Below are positions 57,126 to 64,000 of a stretch of 64,000 bases of DNA, piece by piece. The stretch comes from Stomoxys calcitrans. Lineage: Eukaryota; Arthropoda; Insecta; Diptera; Muscidae. The position numbers and the translations under genes are program-made. A model generated the notes under the pieces. That model worked only from the letters and a program-made list of their open reading frames with translations. It ran no database searches and was not told the DNA's origin. Numbering within the stretch: the first letter of the stretch is position 1; each line of letters opens with the position of its first letter. The DNA is taken from positions 31,132,341-31,196,340 of the forward strand of contig NC_081553.1 of assembly GCF_963082655.1 (NCBI RefSeq). Reading direction: 5' to 3'.

Positions 57126-58826
57126 AACAAGTATAACCTTGCTAAGTTCGGCCGGGCAAAATCTTATATACCCTCCACCATAGATCGCATTTGTCGAGTT
57201 CTCTTCCCGATATCTCTTTTTAGGTAAACAAAGGATGAAACAAATGAATTGATTTAATATAGGAGCTATATTAAGTTGTGGTCCGATTCGGACCATAATC
57301 GAAGTGAATGTTGGAGACCATAGCAGAAGTAATTGTGTAAAATTTCAGCCAATTCAAATAAAAATTGCGCCCTCTAGCGGCTCAAGAAGAAGTTTATAAG
57401 GGAGCACTGTCAGGCTATAGACCGATTTGATCCATATTTGACACGTATGTTGAAGGTCATGGGAGAAGCCGTTGTACAAAATTTCAGCTAAATCGGTAAC
57501 AATTACGCCCTCTGGAGGCTCAGGAAGTCAAGATCCCAGATCATTTTAAATGGCAGCTCTATCAGGTTATGCATCGATTTGAACCATATTTGACACAGGT
57601 GTTGGAAGTCATAACAAAACACCTCATGCAATATTTCAGTCAAATCGAATAAGAATTGCGTCCACAAGTGGCTCAAGAAATCAAAATTCAAGATCGGTTT
57701 ATACGGCAGCTAAATCAGGTTATGGATAAGGTTATCGATTTGAACCATACTTAGTACAATTGTTGGATGTCATAATAAAACACCTGGTGCAAATTTCAGC
57801 CAAATCGAATACGAATTGTTCCCTCTAGTGGCTCAAGAAGTCAAAATCGATCTGGGGTCTTGACTTCTTGAGCCGTAAGAGGGCGCAATTATTTTCCGAT
57901 TTTGTTGAAATTTTGCATGAGGTGATTTATTATGACTTTCAACAACTATGCCGAAAATAGTTGAAATCGGTCCATAACCTGATGTAGCTGTCATATAAAC
58001 CGATCTGGGGTATTGACTTCTTGAGCCACTAGAGGGCACAATTATTATCTGATTTAACCACTAGAGGGCGCTTTTATTATCCGATTTAGCTAAAATTTTG
58101 CATGAGCTGTTTTGTTATGACATTCAATATCTGTGCTAAGAGTTGTTCAAATCGGACCATAACCTGATATAGCTGCCATATAAACCTATGGGGGGTTTTG
58201 TCTTCTTGAGCCTCAAATTTTGCATGAGGTGATTTATTATGACTTTCAACAACTATGCTAAGAATAGTTGAAATCGGTCCATAACCTGATGTAGCTGTCT
58301 GGGGTATTGACTTCTTGAGCAATTAGAGGGCACAATTATTATCTGATTTAGCCACTAGAGGGCGCAATTATTATCGGATTTAGCTGAAATTTTGCATAAG
58401 CTGTTTTGTAATGACATTCAATTTCTGTGCTAAGAGTTGTTCAAATCGGACCATAACCTGATATAGCTGCCATATAAACCTATGGGGGGTCTTGTCTTCT
58501 TGAGCCTCTAAATGGTGACTATCCGATTTGGTTTAATTTTTGTACAATGGCTCCTCTCACTTTAACATGTGTGTCGAATATTGTATGAATCGGTTTATGG
58601 CCTTATACAGCTCCCCTATAAACCGATCTGCCTATTTTACTTTTTCAGCCCCCAAAAGTGCGCAATTCTTACTAGATTTGGCTGAAATTTTACACAATGA
58701 CTTCTACTATGGTCTCCAATATTCAATTCAATTATGGTCCTTAATGAACCATAACTTGATATTGTTCCAATTACATAGCAATTCTTTTCTGTAATCCTTT
58801 GTTTGCCTAAAAAGAGATACCGTGGC
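57126..58826. mobile_element. HINE type A palindromic composite with 3'-type sequence at both ends
   Basis: The left half (57126-57846) is a reverse copy starting with a good 3' terminus ('aaaacaagtataaccttgctaagttc', hairpin 'cggccggg', 'atataccctccaccatag'). The right half (57847-58826) is forward type A units leading to a 3' region ('atcctttgtttgcctaaaaagagatacc') that is cut off just before the terminus. The halves meet in a hairpin with 15-bp perfect arms (57830-57844, 57860-57874). Core and microsatellite are absent. Confidence 0.75.
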
Positions 58827-59894
58827 AGGAGCTTTTTTAAATTTTGATCACAAAATCCGTCATTAACTCTAGATTTTAAAATTTTTGTTCAAATCAATTT
58901 TTTGCTTTAATCGTTCAACTTACCATTCATACCTTGTACCTAATTTATTGCCTTGACCTTTTTGTTTCATAAAAGTTTGACTTCAAACTGTTTCCTCCTT
59001 TCGCGATAGCTATCTTTGTTAATGTTCCAACTTCTATTATCCTTTATTAAGCTTATTTCTCCTTGTTCTCTCCATTGGTTGTTTCTTCTATTCGTTTGCG
59101 TTTTCGTTTTTTCGCTGAGCTATTTTTGTCTTATATCAAATATTTATTTGGTCGTAAACATAAATTGTCAATAACTGTCACCAACTGACGGCACGAACGA
59201 AAACGAATGTCATATAAAAATGATTTGTTACCTATAACGAATATTGAAAGTTTTTATGTTTTTTTCTACTGTTGTTCCTTGTTGTTGCCTTATTTCTTGT
59301 ATAGTTTTTGCAACATAGTTGTAAGAATTTATTGGCGAATTGGAATGTCTTTTAAAACAAAAACGGAAAAATAAAATACAGAATTATATGACAGGACAAC
59401 AAAAAAAACGGATGCAATGAAAACAGTAATCCAATGCTCATCGTTGTTATGAATTGATAATGACAATAATAAGAACATGTGACGTTAAAAGGTCGCAATT
59501 GAATGTCATATCAATTTAAGTTAATGCATTGCGGAAGAGGTAAAGCTAAATGGGCAAACATCGATCATTTTGGTAGATTTATGGGAGTATTCCGTTGACA
59601 AGTACTTGGTCCCAAATATTGTAATCAGATTCGAATTCTACTCTTAAAGACAAATTTCACTTGAATCCCAATTAATTCCCGTCAATGTTTTCGTTCTATT
59701 AGGGAGTTTTTTATTTTGAAGTGAGGTCGCCTCTTAGATACTTGATTCTTAACAATAATACCAACTCCTTTATCTATAAAAGCTATCTGCTTTAAGTTTA
59801 AGCTTAAAGATCCTACTCCCTTCTTGGACTCTAATAGAGTCCATTCTGATATTTCTACATACCAAATTTCTACCTAACCACCCAACAAATTAAA
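58827..59894. other. Unique-looking DNA with a family F fragment
   Basis: 58827-59590 holds nothing I can assign. 59590-59890 has decayed family F motifs ('gattcgaattctactcttaaa', 'tcacttgaatcccaatta', 'agggagttttttattttgaagtg'). Confidence 0.45.
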
Positions 59895-60570
59895 TGATGA
59901 ATTGATTTACACCAAACTTGACATGATTATTAAAAGTCGAAACTTAACACTATGCGCAAAATTTCAGCTCAATCGGATAACAATTACGGCTTCTAGGGGC
60001 TCAAGATGTCAAATTGGCAGATCGGTTTATATATAGGCTATATCATGTTATAGGCCGATTGGGAACATACTTGACATGATTGTTGGAAATCATAAGAGAA
60101 CACTACGTGTAAAATTTGACTACATATGCGGGTTCTAGGAGCTCAAGATATCATACTTAATACGATCATTGCATGCCGTAACACAACACAATGTGAGAAA
60201 TTTTAGCCCAATCGGATGAAAATTGCGGCTTCTATTGGCGAATGATATCAATTATGGAGATCGGTTCCAACTTTTCGGACCATATTTATCACCAGTGTTG
60301 AAAATAGTCACTTTCAGCCTAATTGAATAATAATTGCGCTCAAAAAGCCAAGTCGAAAGACCACTTTTTGTGGGGGCTTTATCGAAATCTGAACCCTATG
60401 GCCCATTTTCTTTCTCCAACAACATACACCAATAAGAAATATCTGTGCAAAATTTCCAGTGGCTAGCTTTAAGCGATCAATCACTATCGTGCTTTCCACA
60501 GCTGAACAGACGGACATAGCCAGATAGACTACAAATGTAATGACTAAATTAATATACCCCCATTCTATGG
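59895..60570 (-). mobile_element. HINE type C, 3' end missing
   Basis: About four reverse units ('attacggcttctaggggctc', 'attgcggcttctattggcg') run to the pre-microsatellite block ('caccaataagaaatatctgtgc'), a very short tract ('cagacggacatagcc') and a reverse 5' end ('aatatacccccattctatgg') at 60570, where the SINE begins. Confidence 0.7.
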
Positions 60571-60571
60571 A

Positions 60572-60896
60572 GGCCACAGTAGCGCAGAGGTTAGCATGTC
60601 CGCCTAGGACGCTGAACGCTTGGGTTAGTATCCGGGCAAGACAATCAGAAATTTTCAGAGGTGGTTTCCCCTCCTAATGCTGGCAATATTTGTGAGGTAC
60701 TATGCCATGTAAAAACTTCTCTCCAAAGAGGTGTTGCACTGCGGCATGCCTTTCGGACTCGGCTATAAGTAGCAGGCCCCTTATCATTGAGTTTAAACTT
60801 GAATCGGACTGAACTCATTGATATGTGAGAAGTTTGCCCCTGTTCCTTAGTGGAATGATCATGGGCAAAATTTTAAAAATTTTGCAAAATTTGCAT
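60572..60896 (+). mobile_element. tRNA-derived SINE, near full length (about 325 bp)
   Basis: This is the most complete copy of the family. The head 'ggccacagtagcgcagaggttagc' contains an A-box-like TAGCGCAGAGG. 'ccgcctaggacgctgaacg' and a B-box-like GGGTTAGTATCC follow (two changes from GGTTCGANTCC). The body and tail are complete to 'gtggaatgatcatgggcaaaa'. Pol III would transcribe such an element, and LINE machinery would mobilise it. It abuts the HINE end on the left. Confidence 0.85.
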
Positions 60897-61625
60897 CCTA
60901 AGGTGGCCAGAGTATGACTATGGGCGTTAAGGGTCTTTATATAGCTCGCTGTATCGATTTCAACAAAATCGGATAACAAAATGGAAATTTTTGATCCCAA
61001 CACCTTAAATCGTCAAATAGAGTCCCATAAATAGTATAAATACAACTATTTCGACAAATTTTGACGAAATCGAATAAAAAAAGCTCTTTTTATGGGCCTA
61101 AGACTAGAGCTGGCAAATTATCGGAACATTCGATATTTTCGATATTTTTAATAATAAATATCGATAGTATCGATACTATCGTTAATTTCCCATCACCTAT
61201 GTTTCAATCAGAACTGAGATCTAAAAATCTGGAGATCGGTTTATATAGAATCAATATCAAAAAACAGACTAAATAAAACCAAGGTTAATAAAGTCAGTTG
61301 CAAGTCATGAGAGAAATCATTGTACAAAATGTTAGCCTAATCGGAAGAAAATTAGGCCCTCTATAGGCTCAATGTGCCTTAGAGGATACATTCAGTGACG
61401 GATTGCTTATTTTTGTTAAGTTTTGCAAAAAATTTAACTTTTGCGATAGTATCCATCGGAAAAACATCAATCGATATTCAGTCAAAAAATTAAACATCGA
61501 TAGTATCGATAGTGCCATCGATATTTTGCTAGCTCTATCTAAGACCTAAAATAAAGAGATTGGTATATATGACAGCTTTATTTACATATAGAACGAGTAC
61601 CTTATAACTGTCCTCAACCTGTCTC
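60897..61625 (-). mobile_element. HINE type B fragment interrupted by a hAT MITE
   Basis: Reverse type B-like units ('gacgaaatcgaataaaaaaagctctttttatgggcc' before, 'aagagattggtatatatgacagc' after) are contiguous once the insertion at 61105-61537 and one target-site copy are removed. No termini are present. Confidence 0.6.
61105..61537. mobile_element. hAT-type MITE, 433 bp, with 8-bp target-site duplication
   Basis: TIRs TAGAGCTGGCAAATTATCG (left) and the reverse complement of TCGATATTTTGCTAGCTCTA (right) are flanked by CCTAAGAC (61097-61104) and TCTAAGAC (61538-61545), seven of eight matching. Both subterminal regions are full of ATCGAT/TATCGATA motifs. The middle (about 61215-61380) is HINE type A-like unit sequence, so the element has captured or been invaded by HINE DNA. 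It has no coding capacity. Confidence 0.85.
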
Positions 61626-62097
61626 AAAACACTCATGAAGTACCCGATATTTGGAAGATGACTGAATGATCCCGGTCAGGGGTAAGTGAGCCGGTCAGGG
61701 GTAAGTTATGCATCGCCTGTGTGGTGTCGTCAGCTATGTGACATGCAGATGAGTAATATTCAGATCTGTCAGAATGCCGTTCTTCGAACTGCGCTGTCTC
61801 TTTAGTTCTCACGTGGAACACCTCCATTGACAAAAGTCCTACCCATGCGAAGACATAACTACATGCTGTCTTAGCAATACTATCCAAATCATCATCTTGT
61901 GTATATATATCCAACGCCCAGAAGCCTTAAGTTGGAGCTCCATGATCTAGAGACAGAGATTTAACGCTACAAGAGAGAAGCTTCAGATCAAGCGACATAT
62001 AAAACGGGTCTAGACGGGCTGCTACGGTAGCAGATGCGGTGAATAACTACCAGGTGAATGTGGTCCTTGGAGAACGACCGCCACCCATTTCATTTGC
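61626..62097 (-). other. Unrecognised stretch with a 93-codon open frame
   Basis: The reverse frame at 61914-61633 (for example DDDLDSIAKTACSYVFAWVG, SSACHIADDTTQAMHNLP) has balanced composition but no motif I know. 'ccggtcaggggtaagt' occurs twice in tandem (about 61673-61707). The GC is higher than in unique DNA. It is possibly a decayed transposon gene. Confidence 0.2.
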
Positions 62098-63063
62098 AAA
62101 AATTAACCTAGGTCGTTGCGGATTGTAAATGGATAATATCGGTTCAGATTTTAATATGATAACCATATAAATATCATCTTTTGATTTCTCGAGCCCCTAT
62201 AAACTTCAGTATTCATCCGGTTGGTCTGAAATTTGCCGCAAAGACTTCCATTCTGGTTTTCAACATCTATAAATTGATATAGCCCCATATACCGTTGGGG
62301 ATGGCAAATTGGGTATGTTGGTTTAGATTTGGTACATGAAGTACACTAATGCCCTCTAGTGACAAATACCAACCAGTTAGGTTCGTAAATATAAATAGCC
62401 CTAAACTAAACCGATCTCGCCACTTTACTTCTTTGGCTCCCAGACCATATTGTACACGTATATCGAAGGTCATGGGAGAAGACGTTGTACAAAATTTCTG
62501 CCAAGTCGGATGAGAATTGCGCCCTCTAGAGGCTGAGGAAGTCAAGATCCCAGATCGGTTTATGTAACAGCTATATAAGACTATACACCGATTTGCGCCA
62601 TACCTAGCACAGTTGTTGGAAGTCATAACAAAACACCGCAAGCAAAGTTTCAGCCAAATCGGATAAGAACTGCGCCCTCTAGCGGCTCAAGGAGTCAAAA
62701 CCCAAGATTGGTTTATATGGCAGCTATATCAGGTTATGAACCGATTTGAACCATACTTAGCGCAGTTCTTGGAAGTGATACCAAAACACCACGTGCAAAA
62801 TTACAGCGAAATCGGTTAAGAAGTGCTACCGCTAAAAGCTCACGAAGTCAACACCCAAGATCGGTATGTATGGCAGCTATATCAGGTTATAAACCGATTT
62901 AAACCATACTTAATACAGTTGTTGGAAGTGATACCAAAACACCACGTGCAAAATTTCAGTCAAATCTGACGACAATTGCACCCTCTAGAGGCTCAAGAAA
63001 TCAAGACCCAAGATCGGTTTATATGGCAGCTATAACGAAACATGAACCTATATGGCCCATATG
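62098..63063. mobile_element. HINE C/A composite (inverted halves)
   Basis: 62098-62435 is forward type C-like ('aggtcgttgcggattgtaaatgg', 'tcgagcccctataaac'). From about 62440 it is reverse type A ('gcgccctctagaggctgagg' at about 62519, further units at 62680, 62840 and 62990), ending 'ctatatggcccatatgg' at the truncated MITE. Neither a 5' nor a 3' terminus is present. Confidence 0.65.
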
Positions 63064-63235
63064 GCTTGTGACTCTGTAATTGTATTCTTTCTTCTGTCAG
63101 TTATCAGCTGTTACTTTTAGCTTGCTTTAGAAAAAAAGTGTAAAAAAATTATATTTGATTAAAGTTCATTCTAAGTTTTATTAAAAATGCATTAACTTTC
63201 TTTTAAAAAATCCGCAATTACTTTTTGGGCAACAT
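63064..63235 (-). mobile_element. Mariner-type MITE, one end truncated
   Basis: It begins inside the element ('cttgtgactctgtaattgta', equivalent to about 65 bases in) and runs to a right TIR cut short: TTACTTTTTGGGCAAC then unrelated 'attgtaat'. It has no target-site duplication. Same orientation as the 10817 and 25823 copies. Confidence 0.85.
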
Positions 63236-64000
63236 TGTAATTTCGATTTAAATTTATTAGCATATCCATATATAATATCCCTACATACATACCTAAAACC
63301 AAACAAGGAAAACTCCAAGCATCTGTTCTTCTTTGCATCTGTAATGTGAAAAACTCCCTTCACTATCTAATGGATGGCCACATAGAGTTTAGAAGATTAG
63401 TAAAGTCTGACTTGTTTATCTTGTGACAGAAAAAATAGCCATTGCGTGACCCAAATATTTCTGACATCTTTCAACATCATGTCACCAGGGGATTATGTGA
63501 GGAGAGCTGGGGGGGAGTTCCAAGTGGGGAACAAAAATTATTAATATTTTCCTGATGTATCCAGCTAGGCCATGTTTTACCACCTACAACAAATTTTAGG
63601 TTATAAATTTCGATTGTTGTAGCATTTTTTTCCAAGAAACAAAAAGCAACACGCATCAACTCATACAGACCTACAACACACCCCAAAGATGAAGAAGGGC
63701 CTAAGGCAAAATTAAACCTACGTATGTTACATATTTGCTTTGAATGCCCCATGATGTTTATGTATTGGCATTTAAGACGGCCTGATATTGTGGTGTTTGG
63801 GGCTATTTAGGTTGGTTGTTACTTTTTTGTGTTTTTTCTCTCCCTTTTTTTGCCGTGTTTGTGTTATTGGCCATTGTTAATAACAATATTTCATCGATAG
63901 CATCAATACTTCATTTTGGCTACCGGCAGCTGTGAGACTCGATTTCCGTTTCACAACAAAAAAGTATGTGTGTTCATTGGCTCCTGAAGGCCCATACATT
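63236..64000. other. Unique-looking DNA to the window edge
   Basis: No transposon unit is recognised. Near 63893-63950 the sequence 'catcgatagcatc' and 'ccggcagctgtgagac' is less AT-rich. A promoter could lie beyond the edge, but nothing decisive is visible. A reverse 91-codon frame at 63752-63477 has no known motif. Confidence 0.35.

Noticed and set aside
60572..60660. Possible tRNA gene, also at 12176 and 21640
   Set aside because: A/B-box-like sequence is the head of a SINE; no foldable cloverleaf with intact acceptor stem, and the body of the SINE follows.

Overview
This window is eukaryotic, repeat-dominated DNA from a higher fly. The best fit is a calyptrate (a house-fly, stable-fly or blow-fly relative). 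That is an inference from the repeats: they share the sequence core of the Drosophila DINE-1/INE-1 elements but are expanded into long arrays, alongside tRNA-derived SINEs, mariner-type MITEs and Jockey/I-superfamily LINE remnants. I see no intact protein-coding gene, no rRNA gene, no functional tRNA gene and no CRISPR array. The window looks intergenic or intronic. Most open reading frames in it are chance products of repeats.

About half of the window is one superfamily of non-autonomous elements, which I call HINE (Helentron-associated interspersed element, DINE-1-like). In forward orientation a copy has (1) a 5' end reading roughly TTTATACCCWCCACC, (2) a conserved core around TATAAAGTATATATATTCTT followed by GATC and a 'TAGCCATGTCCGTC' box, (3) a GTCC/GTCT tetranucleotide tract, (4) a tandem array of units about 153 bp long, and (5) a 3' end with GGTGGAGGGTATATAAG, a short GGCC-rich hairpin and a CTTACTTGT-like terminus. 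I separate five sequence types. A units contain 'gagggcgcaatt'. B units contain 'gcccataaaaggcgcat'. C units contain 'gcggcttgtaagggctc'. D is short with a different core. E units contain 'cataaaagctttatttatt'. Types A, B, C and E all have 152-153 bp units. Several copies are composites with two 5' ends or two 3' ends.

Layout. 1-6 kb: LINE remnant, HINE-A copies and a 200-bp GTCY microsatellite, with unique DNA at 2.6-4.3 kb that holds a weak candidate exon pair. 6-12.4 kb: SINEs, HINE-A, and two overlapping LINE reverse-transcriptase fragments separated by a mariner MITE. 12.5-17.6 kb: a double-3'-ended HINE-B, unique DNA, a SINE and a HINE-C. 19-25 kb: a dense HINE C/A/D/B cluster. 25-28.2 kb: another tandem repeat family (F), then a HINE carrying two nested DNA transposons, one a foldback derivative of a rosa-like mariner, and a broken unknown gene fragment next to the HINE end. 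29.7-32.4 kb: HINE-D, a MITE and a double-5' HINE-E. 34.2-36.7 kb: LINE RT/RNase H pseudogenes. 38.7-41.3 kb: family F and a hAT-type element. 42-45 kb: HINE-A, a rosa-like transposase pseudogene and HINE-E, with two nested MITEs. 47-50.5 kb: tail-to-head HINE pair. 52.9-55.2 kb: a 2.3-kb AT-rich satellite with a 19-bp period. 56.5-63.2 kb: HINEs, a near full-length SINE, a nested hAT MITE and a truncated mariner MITE. Unique AT-rich stretches separate these clusters.

Nothing here forms a pathway or operon. The biology is a nested history of transposon insertion, visible in order because later elements interrupt earlier ones with identifiable target-site duplications.
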